DNA from: JASLBX01 sp036374175
GTDB lineage: Bacteria; Actinomycetota; Actinomycetes; Jiangellales; Jiangellaceae
Assembly: GCA_036374175.1 (NCBI GenBank)
Contig: DASUUH010000088.1
Coordinates: forward strand, 37,198 to 101,197
DNA: 64,000 nucleotides
Reading direction: 5' to 3'
Part shown: one piece after another, positions 1-7,965 of the stretch
Numbering within the stretch: position 1 is the first letter of the stretch
How the letters are laid out: each line of letters starts with the position of its first letter
Notes under the pieces: model-generated
The model's database searches: none
Seen by the model: the letters and a program-made list of their open reading frames with translations, nothing else
Told to the model about the DNA's origin: nothing
Translations under genes and position numbers: made by a program

Positions 1-1
1 G

Positions 2-268
2 ACGCCGGCCGAAGGGGCAGCGTACCTGCTTGCCTATCTCGCCGGGCTGGCCGCGATGATGGCAGTGATCGTCGTCGGCGGGCGCCGCGCAGTCACGGCG
101 CTCGGATGGGGTGTGAACCCGCACGGTTGGTTCCGCCGTGGTCTCGGGGTGTTCTTCATCCTGTTCGGGGCGGCGATCGCGACTGGCTTCGACAAGGAAG
201 TGCTCAGCTTTGTTGTCGAAAACGGCTGGTTCGATTGGCAGTTGCAGTTCGAAGATGTGATCCGATGA
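2..268 (+). CDS. C-terminal end of a CcdA/DsbD/DipZ-type membrane protein (partial)
   Basis: The frame is open from base 2, so only the last 88 residues are present and the gene begins outside the window. The visible part reads as a small-residue-rich membrane helix (from GAAYLLAYLAGLAAM), a basic loop, the element GWGVNPHGWFRRGLGV, a second hydrophobic stretch (FFILFGAAIATG) and a short polar tail. This resembles the end of CcdA/DsbD-family transmembrane proteins, which pass reducing equivalents across the membrane for cytochrome c maturation or disulfide isomerisation. No catalytic cysteine lies in the fragment, so the assignment rests on resemblance only. It ends 43 bases before a response-regulator gene on the same strand. 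Confidence 0.5.
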   Translation, partial: TPAEGAAYLLAYLAGLAAMMAVIVVGGRRAVTALGWGVNPHGWFRRGLGVFFILFGAAIATGFDKEVLSFVVENGWFDWQLQFEDVIR

Positions 269-311
269 GCACATCCGGCGAGACCGCTCGAGCTTTCCGG
301 AGGACTCCGGC

Positions 312-1088
312 ATGAGTACCGCGCGAATCCTCGTTGTGGAGGACGACTCCGCAGTTTCGTCCGTCGTCGCTGCCTACGTGCGCGATGCGGGCTTCGAACC
401 GCGCGTCGCCGCGGACGGGTTCGCCGCTGAGCGGGCCTGGCGGGAGTGGCGACCGGATGTCGTCGTGCTGGACGTCATGCTGCCGGGGCGGTCGGGTTTG
501 GACGTGCTGCGGCGCATGCGGACGGACGGGGATCACACGCTCGTTGTGGTGTTGAGCGCGCGCGGCGAGGAGGAAGACCGAGTGGTGGGGCTGGAGGTCG
601 GTGCGGACGATTACCTCGTCAAGCCGTTCAGCCCGCGTGAACTGATGTTGCGGATCGCCGGCCTGCTGCGCCGCGAAGAACGGCTCGCCGGTGCTCCCGT
701 CGTGCCGCGTACCCTCGAGGCCGGGCCAGTGACGGTCGACACCGGTGCCCATACAGTGAGTGTCAGCGGCGAGCCGGTCGCTCTGACCACCCGTGAGTAC
801 GAACTGCTGGTGTTCCTCATGCGCCACCCCGGCCAGACCTTCACCAAACGCGATTTGCTGCGCCGGGTGTGGGGCTGGGACTTCGGCGACAACTCGACGG
901 TGATCGTCCACGTGCGCCGGTTGCGGGAGAAGATCGAACAGGACCCGTCGGATCCGCGGCTAGTGATCACGGTGCGAGGGACGGGTTACCGGTTCGCGAC
1001 GGCGGCTGAATTGACAGCAGCAGCTCCGGTTGTCCGGCCGGACAACGACGTCGGCGCTGGTGAAGAACCTGTCCGGCCGGACAACTAG
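312..1088 (+). CDS. OmpR-family response regulator
   Basis: Cytoplasmic DNA-binding partner of the histidine kinase encoded next. The receiver domain (about residues 4-118) has the acidic pair D11/D12, phospho-acceptor D54 in VVLDVMLPG, and the conserved lysine in YLVKPFS. A winged-helix domain follows (about 135-232), ending in the typical VRGTGYRF. A GGAGGA ribosome-binding site precedes the ATG by seven bases. The final 20 or so residues are unusual: they contain VVRPDN and PVRPDN, each encoded by a copy of the palindrome TGTCCGGCCGGACA, so the tail seems to have grown by repeat insertion. The stimulus and targets are unknown. Confidence 0.9.
   Translation: MSTARILVVEDDSAVSSVVAAYVRDAGFEPRVAADGFAAERAWREWRPDVVVLDVMLPGRSGLDVLRRMRTDGDHTLVVVLSARGEEEDRVVGLEVGADDYLVKPFSPRELMLRIAGLLRREERLAGAPVVPRTLEAGPVTVDTGAHTVSVSGEPVALTTREYELLVFLMRHPGQTFTKRDLLRRVWGWDFGDNSTVIVHVRRLREKIEQDPSDPRLVITVRGTGYRFATAAELTAAAPVVRPDNDVGAGEEPVRPDN
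1070..1083. repeat. Palindrome TGTCCGGCCGGACA, copy 2 (copy 1 at 1031-1044)
   Basis: The 14-base perfect palindrome occurs at 1031-1044, at 1070-1083, and again at 53864-53877 inside a terminator hairpin. The first two lie in frame inside the last codons of the response-regulator gene and each encodes V-R-P-D-N. Copy 1 extends to an 18-base palindrome (1029-1046). Confidence 0.8.
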
Positions 1089-1109
1089 GCACGGGAGGGA
1101 GGTGCGCCG

Positions 1110-2225
1110 GTGAGCGAACTGGCCTTCATGCTGACCGCGACGGCGGCGAGTTGCCTCGGCGTCGGCGTCGCCGGCTGGTTCGCGTTGCACGCCACGCGCC
1201 GCCGCTCGGTGACCCTCGCAGTCGTGATCTGTGCCCTGGTGCCGATGGTGGCGGTCATCGTTGCGGTGCAGGTCAACGTCCGGGCCATGTTCCTGTCCGA
1301 CCACGATGCCGAGGTCATCGCCGTCGTATTGACGACTGCGGCGGTCCTGGCCGTCGTACTCGCGGTGGTGCTCGGCCGCCGCATCGCAGCGGGCTCGCGG
1401 AATCTTGGTCACCGGCTGAACCGGCTGACCGAGGAGTACACCGCACATGGAGCGGCCGACCAACCGGCATCGGCCGAATTGGCCACGCTCACGGCTCAAC
1501 TTGACGAGGTACATCGCAAACTCGCCGCCTCCAGAGCCCGTGAGCAGGCACTTGAGGCCAGCCGTGGGGACCTGGTGGCGGCACTCAGCCATGATCTGCG
1601 GACCCCTCTAGCCGGGATTCGCGCGCTAGCCGAAGGGCTCGAAGACGGAGTCGTCGCGGACGTGCCCCAGGCGCTGGCTCAGTTGAAGGCGAACACTGAT
1701 CGCATGACGCGGATGGCCGACGATCTGTTCGAACTCTCCCGGCTCAGATCGGTTCCCAGGCACCGTCGTGACTCGTTGGTCAGCATGCGAGAACTGGCCG
1801 ACGACGTGGTGGCCGAGATGCAGCCAGAGGCAGCGGCCGCGGGGGTGCGGCTGCAATGTGAATTGGATGCCCGGCTTGCCGTACGCGGCGACGGCGGCGA
1901 GCTCACCAGGGCACTGGCCAACCTGTTGAGCAACGGGGTCCGACATACGCCGGCCGGCGGCGAGGTGACCGTGGCCGGAACCTCCGCCGACAGCACCGTC
2001 CTGATCAGTGTGACGGACGGCTGCGGCGGCATCCCCGCAACGGATCTGTCCCAGGTGTTCGAGGTGGGCTGGCGCGGTGATCCGGGACGCGGCGGCAACG
2101 GTCAGCCGGGTAGCGGGCTTGGGCTTGCCATCGTCCGCGAGGTCATGGCCGCGCACGGCGGCTCGGTCGAGGTGACGAACATCCACGGGGGCTGCCGCTT
2201 CGACCTGCACCTTCCGGCCGCCTGA
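1110..2225 (+). CDS. Sensor histidine kinase
   Basis: Membrane sensor kinase that should phosphorylate the response regulator encoded 21 bases upstream. The N-terminus has hydrophobic stretches near residues 4-25, 33-55 and 68-90 with little extracytoplasmic sequence between them, so it may sense within the membrane. A HAMP-like linker and short coiled coil lead to the dimerisation/phospho-acceptor motif LVAALSHDLRTPLAGI with H161. The ATPase domain shows the N-box (ALANLLSNGVRHTP), the G1 box (DGCGGIP) and the G2 box (GSGLGLAIV). The GTG start is chosen because GGGAGGGA lies nine bases upstream. Confidence 0.9.
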   Translation: MSELAFMLTATAASCLGVGVAGWFALHATRRRSVTLAVVICALVPMVAVIVAVQVNVRAMFLSDHDAEVIAVVLTTAAVLAVVLAVVLGRRIAAGSRNLGHRLNRLTEEYTAHGAADQPASAELATLTAQLDEVHRKLAASRAREQALEASRGDLVAALSHDLRTPLAGIRALAEGLEDGVVADVPQALAQLKANTDRMTRMADDLFELSRLRSVPRHRRDSLVSMRELADDVVAEMQPEAAAAGVRLQCELDARLAVRGDGGELTRALANLLSNGVRHTPAGGEVTVAGTSADSTVLISVTDGCGGIPATDLSQVFEVGWRGDPGRGGNGQPGSGLGLAIVREVMAAHGGSVEVTNIHGGCRFDLHLPAA

Positions 2226-2234
2226 TCCCCTCGC

Positions 2235-2295
2235 GTTGATCATGGGCGTTTCGTGGTAGACGGGCCCGGTCTACGACTAAACGCCCATGATCAAC
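2235..2295. terminator. Long inverted repeat between convergent genes
   Basis: Arms GTTGATCATGGGCGTTT (2235-2251) and its exact complement (2279-2295) are perfect over 17 bases, with an inner GTAGAC/GTCTAC stem. It lies between the histidine-kinase and folP2-like genes, which converge, so it could terminate both transcripts. It belongs to a TGATCA-centred hairpin family also found at 38863, 46261 and 63034. Confidence 0.65.
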
Positions 2296-2308
2296 ACAAG
2301 GAAGGGGC

Positions 2309-3199
2309 TCACGCGAGGCCGCGCCGGGCCACCGCCGGTGGGCGGGTGCCGTGGATGGTTGCCACCATGTCCAGCGCCTGCCGGGTAGCCGCAACGTCAT
2401 GCGCGCGAAACACGCGTGCGCCGTGCCACGCCGACACCACCGTGGCCGCCAACGTGCCGGCCAGCCGGTCGTCGACCGGCAGGTCGAGCGTCTCTCCGAC
2501 GAAGTCCTTGCGGGAGAGCGCGACGAGCACCGGCCATCCGGTGCCGACGAGTTCGTCCAGCCGGCGGGTGATTTCGAGCGAGTGGTAGGTGTTCTTGCCG
2601 AAGTCATGGGTCGGATCGACCAGCAGGCCGTCCGCTCGTACGCCGGCTGCGAGCGCTTTGTCGGCGAGCGCCGTCGTGCCCGCGATGACGGCGGCCATCA
2701 CGTCGTCATACCGCACGCGGTGCGGGTCGGTCCGCGGCGGGAGCCCTCCGGTGTGGCTGCAGACCAGGCCGACGCCATACTGTGCCGCGACCGTCACCAG
2801 GTCGGAGTCGGCCCCCGCCCACGTCTCGTTGATCAGGTGGGCGCCCGCCGTGCAGACGGCGTCGGCGACCCGGTGCCGGTAGGTGTCGACGCTGATCACT
2901 ATGCCGGGATGGCGATCGCGGACGGCCGCGACCAGGTCGGCCGTCCGCGCGATCTCCTCGGTTTCACTGACCGGCGGGCCGTGACCGGCCTTGACCCCGC
3001 CGACGTCGACGATGTCGGCTCCGTCGCTGACCGCCTTGTCCACCCGGGCGAGCGCCGCGTCCAGGGCGAACGTCGCGCCCCGGTCATAAAACGAATCAGG
3101 TGTGCGATTGACGATGGCCATCACGGCGTACGTGCCCGGCGGGAAGGAACGGGTGCCGAGGCGTAGAGTCCCGTCACCTGGTGGTCCCTGATGCGACAC
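2309..3199 (-). CDS. folP2: FolP2-like dihydropteroate synthase homologue
   Basis: TIM-barrel protein of the dihydropteroate synthase family. The pterin-binding start AIVNRTPDSF is clear, but the usual GGESTRPG loop of true synthases is replaced by DVGGVKAG. That replacement marks the actinobacterial FolP2 group, for which synthase activity is doubtful. The barrel continues through ISVDTYRH, LINETWA and VALSRKDFVGE. The GTG at 3199 is chosen because AGGAGG lies five bases upstream; the open frame runs further but includes promoter-like sequence. It diverges from the DivIVA-like gene. In mycobacteria folP2 sits beside gpgS, which is absent here. It is probably not the folate-pathway enzyme of this organism. 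Confidence 0.8.
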   Translation of the reverse strand: MSHQGPPGDGTLRLGTRSFPPGTYAVMAIVNRTPDSFYDRGATFALDAALARVDKAVSDGADIVDVGGVKAGHGPPVSETEEIARTADLVAAVRDRHPGIVISVDTYRHRVADAVCTAGAHLINETWAGADSDLVTVAAQYGVGLVCSHTGGLPPRTDPHRVRYDDVMAAVIAGTTALADKALAAGVRADGLLVDPTHDFGKNTYHSLEITRRLDELVGTGWPVLVALSRKDFVGETLDLPVDDRLAGTLAATVVSAWHGARVFRAHDVAATRQALDMVATIHGTRPPAVARRGLA

Positions 3200-3296
3200 G
3201 GCGTCCTCCTGGCAGACGTACAGCACGCACAGCGTGGCACCATCGTCGCCTAAGGTGGGACGCCGACCCCATCTGGACGGGATAGGGAGGCAAGCC

Positions 3297-3728
3297 GTGT
3301 CCATGTACATCGTGTTCGTGGTCGTGGCGGCGGTCGTGGTCTTCGCGGTAGCGGCCGCAGCCGTCGGTCACGGTGACGGACTCGAAGAGCCGTTCCCGGA
3401 CATGGAGCGTCCGTACCTTCCCGACGGCAGAGTCGAGCCGGTCGACATCGACGACGTGCACTTCGCGGTGGCGTTTCGCGGCTACCGGATGGAACAGGTG
3501 GACACCGTGCTCGATCGGTTGGCCGAGGAGCTGATCAAGCGTGACCAGCACATCAGCCGGCTGGAACGGATCGTGCACGCGCAGACCGTGCAGTCTGCAG
3601 TCGGCTACGGCAACAACAGGTCGAACCGGGTGGGTGTCGACACCGGATCGATGCCGGCGGTCCAGAACGATCAGGTGAACTCGCCGGCGGAGCCACGGAA
3701 AGGCCAGCCGGACGACACGTCGGGTTAG
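3297..3728 (+). CDS. DivIVA-like membrane-anchored protein (Rv1209-like)
   Basis: Small protein of 143 residues with an N-terminal membrane helix (about residues 3-24), a linker, and a DivIVA-type segment from about residue 55. That segment contains FAVAFRGYRMEQVDTVLDRL, followed by a heptad-like stretch ending RDQHISRLERIV. The C-terminal 40 residues are polar and low in complexity. GTG at 3297 follows AGGGAGG at a six-base spacing; an ATG two codons later is the alternative. Position between folP2-like and tag genes matches mycobacterial Rv1209. A role in organising the envelope or cell pole is inference only. Confidence 0.75.
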   Translation: MSMYIVFVVVAAVVVFAVAAAAVGHGDGLEEPFPDMERPYLPDGRVEPVDIDDVHFAVAFRGYRMEQVDTVLDRLAEELIKRDQHISRLERIVHAQTVQSAVGYGNNRSNRVGVDTGSMPAVQNDQVNSPAEPRKGQPDDTSG

Positions 3729-3759
3729 CCGGCCGACGACCCGAACCAGGCGCAGTTCT

Positions 3760-4344
3760 TCAATTGCGCGCCACACATGCGGCAAGGTGGTCGTTGACCA
3801 CGCCGGTTGCCTGCATTGTCGCGTAGGCGGTGGTCGGGCCGACGAAGACGAAACCGCGCCGCTTGAGGGCCTTGGCCAGCGCGGTGGACTCGGGTGTAGT
3901 CGCAGGGACGTCCGCCAGCGTCTGCGGAGCCGCCCGATGTCCGTTGGGCGCGAAGGACCAGATCAACCGATCGAGAGCGCCTTCGCCTTCGGTGTCGCGC
4001 AGCCGGACCAGGGCGCGAGCGTTGGTGATGGCGGCCGCGATCTTCGCCCGGTTGCGGACGATGCGTTCATCGGACATGAGTCGCTGAGCGTCAGCGTCGT
4101 CGTAACGAGCGACCACGGCCGGATCGAACCCGCCGAACGCCGCGCGAAAGCCTGCGCGCTTGCGCAGGATGGTCAGCCAGGACAGGCCCGACTGGAACGC
4201 CTCCAGAGTCAGCCGTTCGTAGAGCGCGGCATCACCGCGGACGGGCCGCCCCCACTCCTCGTCGTGGTAGGCAAGGTAGTCGGCCGTGCTGAGGGCCCAG
4301 GGGCAGCGCAAGTCACCGTCCGGGCCTGGAAGAGCGTCGGTCAT
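3760..4344 (-). CDS. tag: DNA-3-methyladenine glycosylase I
   Basis: Base-excision repair enzyme that removes 3-methyladenine from alkylated DNA. At 194 residues it has the family length. The zinc-binding residues are all visible: C14 (RCPW), H27 (YHDEEWG), H186 and C190 (VNDHLAACVA), with the same four-residue spacing as the E. coli enzyme. The substrate-pocket motif EAFQSGLSW and the conserved LRKRAGFR are present. Its ATG overlaps the stop of the enoyl-CoA hydratase gene, so it is translated as the last cistron of a paaX-paaG-tag operon. Confidence 0.93.
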   Translation of the reverse strand: MTDALPGPDGDLRCPWALSTADYLAYHDEEWGRPVRGDAALYERLTLEAFQSGLSWLTILRKRAGFRAAFGGFDPAVVARYDDADAQRLMSDERIVRNRAKIAAAITNARALVRLRDTEGEGALDRLIWSFAPNGHRAAPQTLADVPATTPESTALAKALKRRGFVFVGPTTAYATMQATGVVNDHLAACVARN

Positions 4345-5132
4345 CGGCCGGTGAACTCGGCCTTCTGCTTGGCCAGGAAGGCCGTGACCGCAGCACGGTG
4401 GTCCTCGGTGGCGCCGGTCAAGCCCATCATCTCGCCCTCGCGGACGAGCGATTCCTGCAGCGAGTGAGTTGCGGAGTAGGCCAGCACGTCGCGGACGGCC
4501 GCGTACGCAACCGTCGGCCCGTCGGCGAGCTGGTGAGCCAGCTCTCGCGCCCGGGTCAGCACGTCGTTGTCGGGGACGACCTCGGTGGCCAAACCTAGCG
4601 ATAACGCCTCGTCAGCCTTCACCGTGCGAGGCAGCATCAGCAGCTCGCGTGCCTTCGCCCAACCAACAAGCCGGGGGAGCGTCCACGATGAACCGCTGTC
4701 GCAGGACAGCCCGATCGCGGTGAAAGCGAGGTTGAAACCGGCCGACTGGCCGACGATGCGGAAATCACATGCGAACGCGAACGATGCGCCCGCCCCGGCG
4801 GCAATTCCATTGACCGCCGCCACGACGGGTTTGTTCATCGTCGCGAGCGCAGTGACGATCGGGTTGTAGTGCTCCTCGACGGTGGTGCCCAGTGACGCCG
4901 GTCCGGCGCGGAGCGCGTCGGCATGTTCGTTGAGGTCCTGACCCACACAGAACGCCCGTCCACTGCCGGTGAGAAGAACCGCGCGAACCGACGGGTCGTC
5001 GGCGGCTCGGCGAAGGTCATCGCACAACTCGGTCTTGGTAGCGGTATCGAGGCTGTTCATCGCGTCTGGGCGGTTGAGTGTGATGGTGGCGACGCCGGCG
5101 TCGATCACGTACAAGACCGGTTGATCGGTCAC
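4341..5132 (-). CDS. Enoyl-CoA hydratase/isomerase, PaaG-like
   Basis: Crotonase-fold acyl-CoA enzyme of 263 residues. The CoA-binding region has GRAFCVGQDLNEH and the oxyanion-hole segment reads AAVNGIAAGAGAS. The stretch IGLSCDSGSSWTLPRLVG carries an aspartate where PaaG isomerases keep their catalytic acid rather than the Glu/Glu pair of classical hydratases. That supports a role in ring-epoxide isomerisation or a related step of phenylacetate degradation. It overlaps the upstream paaX-like gene by four bases (ATGA) and tag downstream by four. No other paa genes are in the window, so the exact substrate is uncertain. Confidence 0.82.
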   Translation of the reverse strand: MTDQPVLYVIDAGVATITLNRPDAMNSLDTATKTELCDDLRRAADDPSVRAVLLTGSGRAFCVGQDLNEHADALRAGPASLGTTVEEHYNPIVTALATMNKPVVAAVNGIAAGAGASFAFACDFRIVGQSAGFNLAFTAIGLSCDSGSSWTLPRLVGWAKARELLMLPRTVKADEALSLGLATEVVPDNDVLTRARELAHQLADGPTVAYAAVRDVLAYSATHSLQESLVREGEMMGLTGATEDHRAAVTAFLAKQKAEFTGR

Positions 5133-5947
5133 GGGCGGACTCCGTTCAGGTGTCTGTCGTTACGAGCAATTACCAGGCAGGCATCAACGAAGCGGGCGCT
5201 GGCCGGCAGCAGCCTGGCAGCCTCCGCGTCGAAGAATGCGGCGGCCTCGTCGCCGGGCCAGTCGCCGGGCAGGAGCGCCCGCGGCAGGCCGGGGTCAGTG
5301 AACAGGAACTTACGCCACTCGTGCACCAGCCGGCTGCGCACCGCGAAGACCTCTTCGTCGGCCGGCGCCGCCGGCAGGGTGTCGACCAGATCCTTCGCTT
5401 CGGTTAGCCAGCGGCGGTATGACCGCCCGACCGCGTCGAGGTCCCAGGCCCGCCGGATCAGTGCTGCGTCGTCGTCCTGGTGCCGGGCCAGGAACCCCTC
5501 TGCGGTGATGCGCTCACTCTGCAGCAAGTCGTCGAGTTCGGGGGACGGCCGCGCGGCCAGCCAGGTGCCATCGCCCAACGGCGCGTAGCCGAGGTAAGCC
5601 AGCGCGCTGCGCAGCCGCTCGCGGGTGGCCCGGTCGGCCGGACGGTCCGGGATGATCAGGTGCCAGTAGCCGTCCCACTCCTCCCTTGCGGTCGTGCGGT
5701 AGATGCGGGCGGCGGCGTTGTCGAGCCGGTGCTCTGCGCGTGGGGTCAGCGAGTATCCCGCCGCGCCGTCGATCCGGACCGGGCGCAGCCAGCCTTGCTT
5801 GACCATGCGCGACACCGCCGTCCGGACCGCCGGAGCGGTGATGGCCAGCGGCGCCATGAGGGCGACGAGCGAGGCAACTCGCGCAGCACCGCCGCGCGAC
5901 CGCAGGTGGTCGCCGTACAGGTCGAAGAGCGCGGATCTGGCATTCAT
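5129..5947 (-). CDS. PaaX-family transcriptional regulator
   Basis: Winged-helix regulator of the PaaX family, which represses phenylacetate genes and is released by phenylacetyl-CoA. The N-terminus reads NARSALFDLYGDHLRSRGG, typical for the family, followed by the winged helix (ITAPAVRTAVSRMVKQGWLR) and the C-terminal PaaX domain (EEWDGYWHLIIPDRP). ATG at 5947 is preferred: an ATG at 5956 lies one base after the only Shine-Dalgarno-like sequence, AGGCAGGA, whereas 5947 is ten bases away. It is the first gene of the operon and probably regulates itself and the PaaG-like gene. Confidence 0.85.
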   Translation of the reverse strand: MNARSALFDLYGDHLRSRGGAARVASLVALMAPLAITAPAVRTAVSRMVKQGWLRPVRIDGAAGYSLTPRAEHRLDNAAARIYRTTAREEWDGYWHLIIPDRPADRATRERLRSALAYLGYAPLGDGTWLAARPSPELDDLLQSERITAEGFLARHQDDDAALIRRAWDLDAVGRSYRRWLTEAKDLVDTLPAAPADEEVFAVRSRLVHEWRKFLFTDPGLPRALLPGDWPGDEAAAFFDAEAARLLPASARFVDACLVIARNDRHLNGVRP

Positions 5948-6117
5948 GACCGTCATATCCTGCCTGGTTGGTCCGACAGTATGTGGGACCGACCCGGTGA
6001 GGTGGCTCCCACCCTACGGCGGGATCGGGGATAATAGGGGCCATCGTGACGCACGCGGGACCGTCGCCCGACGTCTTGGGGGCCCGCGTGTGCGCTTGGA
6101 GAGGAAGGGGTGCGCGG

Positions 6118-6285
6118 ATGGCGGCGATGAAGCCGCGGACTGGCGATGGGCCACTCGAGGTAACCAAGGAGGGGCGCGGCATCGTGATGCGTGTCCCACT
6201 CGAGGGTGGAGGGCGGCTCGTCGTCGAGTTGTCTGCCGAAGAGGCCAACGCGCTCGGTGATGCGCTGAAGGTCGCCGTCGGCTGA
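6118..6285 (+). CDS. DUF3117 small protein (Rv1211-like)
   Basis: A 55-residue protein beginning MAAMKPRTGDGPLEV and ending ALGDALKVAVG. It is a near-textbook member of DUF3117, a small family found across actinobacteria with no established function. The ATG follows a purine-rich GAGGAAGGGG by seven bases; upstream in-frame codons do not resemble the family. Location after tag matches mycobacterial Rv1211. Confidence 0.9.
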   Translation: MAAMKPRTGDGPLEVTKEGRGIVMRVPLEGGGRLVVELSAEEANALGDALKVAVG

Positions 6286-6375
6286 AGGCGATGGCCCGAT
6301 GTTGCGGGGCCCCGGTCGGTGCGCCGGCCGGGGCCGCGCCGTGGAAACCCCCACCACCAATTCCTGGAGCGAGCC

Positions 6376-7878
6376 GTGCCGGCTGACAAGCCCGCCTCTG
6401 CGATGATCGCCGTGACACCGCCAGCGGTCGAGCACGACCCCGGCGGACTGCTGGACGTCGCCGCGTCGGTGGTGGCGTGCCCGGTGTGGCCGGACGCCGA
6501 CGATGGACCTCGGATCGGGCCGGGCGCGGCTGATCTTCCTCGGGTGTTAACGGTCGATGCGGCTGAGGTGCTGCGGCGTGAAGGCAAGACCGGCAAGGCC
6601 GGCGAGATACTGCGGTTGCCGGCCAGCGGCGATGTCTCCCGCGTCCTGCTGGTCGGCGTCGGTGACGGCTCACCGGCCGCGTTCCGCAAGGCCGGTGCCG
6701 CCCTAGCCCGAGCTGCGCGTGGTACCGCCCGAGTGGCTAGCACGGTCACGGCCGAAGCGGGCGACGCCGAACTGCGCGCGTTCGTCGAAGCCGTCGTCCT
6801 CGCCTCGTACGGCTGGCGGGTTCGTGGCGAGTCCAAGGCGCCGCTGGGCACGCTGGTGCTCGCTAGGTCTGGCCCGGAACGGGCGGCGGCGGTGGGCGCC
6901 GCGGCCGCTGTCGCGGGTGCCGCCTGGTTCGCCCGCGACCTGGTGCACACGCCCTCCAACATCAAGGATCCGAACTGGCTGGCCGATCAGGCCCGAGTCG
7001 CTGCCGACCGCGGCGACCTCCAGGTACGAATCTGGGACGAAGGTGAGCTCGCCGAAGGCGGGTTCGACGGAATTGTGGCCGTCGGCATGGGATCTGAGCG
7101 CCCGTCACGGCTGATCGAGTTGACCTACGCTCCCGCCCACGCCGGGCCCAATACGCCGCACATCGTGCTCGTCGGCAAGGGCATCACCTACGACAGCGGC
7201 GGGCTGTCGCTCAAACCGCGCGATTCGATGGCTCCCATGAAGACCGACATGTCCGGGGGCGCGGTTGTCATCGCTGTGCTGTCAGCGCTGCGCGCAGTCG
7301 GGTGCCCGCTCCGGGTCACCGGTCTCGTCCCGGCGGCTGAGAACCTGCCCAGCGGCAGCGCACAGCGCCCAAGCGACGTGATCCGGCAGTACGACGGCAC
7401 GACCGTGGAAGTACGCAACACCGACGCCGAAGGCCGGCTGGTCCTCGCCGATGCGATCGGGTACGCGGTCGCAACCAAGCAGCCGGACACCATCGTGGAC
7501 ATCGCCACGCTCACCGGAGCGGCAACGGTTGGGCTCGGCCGCCGGCATGCGGCCCTGTACTCGACGTCGGACGCACTCGCCGATGCGCTCGTGACGGCCG
7601 GAGCCGACGCCGGCGAGAATCTCTGGCGCATGCCGCTGGTGGCCGACTACCGCGACGCCCTGGAGTCCGACATCGCCGACATCGCACACGTCGAGACGCG
7701 CAAGATGGGCGGCGGCTCCATCACCGCCGCGCTGTTCCTGGAGCGCTTCGCCGCGAGCGTGCCATGGGCGCATCTGGACATTGCCGGGACCGGTCGCTCC
7801 GATGGTGACTCGGACGAACTTGTCAAGGGCGGCACGGCGTTCGGCGTGCGCACTCTACTCCGCTGGCTCACCTCGTAG
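6376..7878 (+). CDS. pepA: Leucyl aminopeptidase (M17)
   Basis: Cytoplasmic two-metal exopeptidase of 500 residues. The C-terminal catalytic half contains KGITYDSGGLSLKP (metal-binding lysine and aspartate), MKTDMSGGA (metal aspartate) and the family signature NTDAEGRL with its Asp and Glu ligands. The N-terminal macro-like domain is less conserved. GTG at 6376 is chosen because GGAG lies six bases upstream; ATG at 6403 is an alternative. The last base of its TAG stop is the first base of the 88-bp hairpin element, which separates it from the convergent molybdoenzyme gene. Confidence 0.93.
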   Translation: MPADKPASAMIAVTPPAVEHDPGGLLDVAASVVACPVWPDADDGPRIGPGAADLPRVLTVDAAEVLRREGKTGKAGEILRLPASGDVSRVLLVGVGDGSPAAFRKAGAALARAARGTARVASTVTAEAGDAELRAFVEAVVLASYGWRVRGESKAPLGTLVLARSGPERAAAVGAAAAVAGAAWFARDLVHTPSNIKDPNWLADQARVAADRGDLQVRIWDEGELAEGGFDGIVAVGMGSERPSRLIELTYAPAHAGPNTPHIVLVGKGITYDSGGLSLKPRDSMAPMKTDMSGGAVVIAVLSALRAVGCPLRVTGLVPAAENLPSGSAQRPSDVIRQYDGTTVEVRNTDAEGRLVLADAIGYAVATKQPDTIVDIATLTGAATVGLGRRHAALYSTSDALADALVTAGADAGENLWRMPLVADYRDALESDIADIAHVETRKMGGGSITAALFLERFAASVPWAHLDIAGTGRSDGDSDELVKGGTAFGVRTLLRWLTS

Positions 7879-7965
7879 TTCGATCACGTTCGGCAGGCGG
7901 GGCGACGTACCTACATGGCTGCATGCCTGTAGCTACGTCGCGCCGCCTGCCGAACGTGATCGAAC
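7878..7965. repeat. 88-bp hairpin element (complete copy)
   Basis: A nearly perfect inverted repeat: the outer arms begin GTTCGATCACGTTCGGCAG and end in the complement CTGCCGAACGTGATCGAAC. The stem continues through GCGACGTA(C/G)CTACA to a loop around TGGCTGCATGCC, giving about 38 paired bases per arm. The same end sequence bounds the cassette at 42127-43456. The element overlaps the pepA stop codon and encodes the last residues and stop of the convergent FdhF/YdeP-type gene. It could act as a bidirectional terminator or be a miniature inverted-repeat mobile element. Confidence 0.85.

Noticed and set aside
5514..6965. Open frame of 483 codons on the minus strand
   Set aside because: It crosses the paaX-like, DUF3117 and pepA regions in antisense or wrong frames and has low-complexity Ala/Ser/Thr/Pro sequence.
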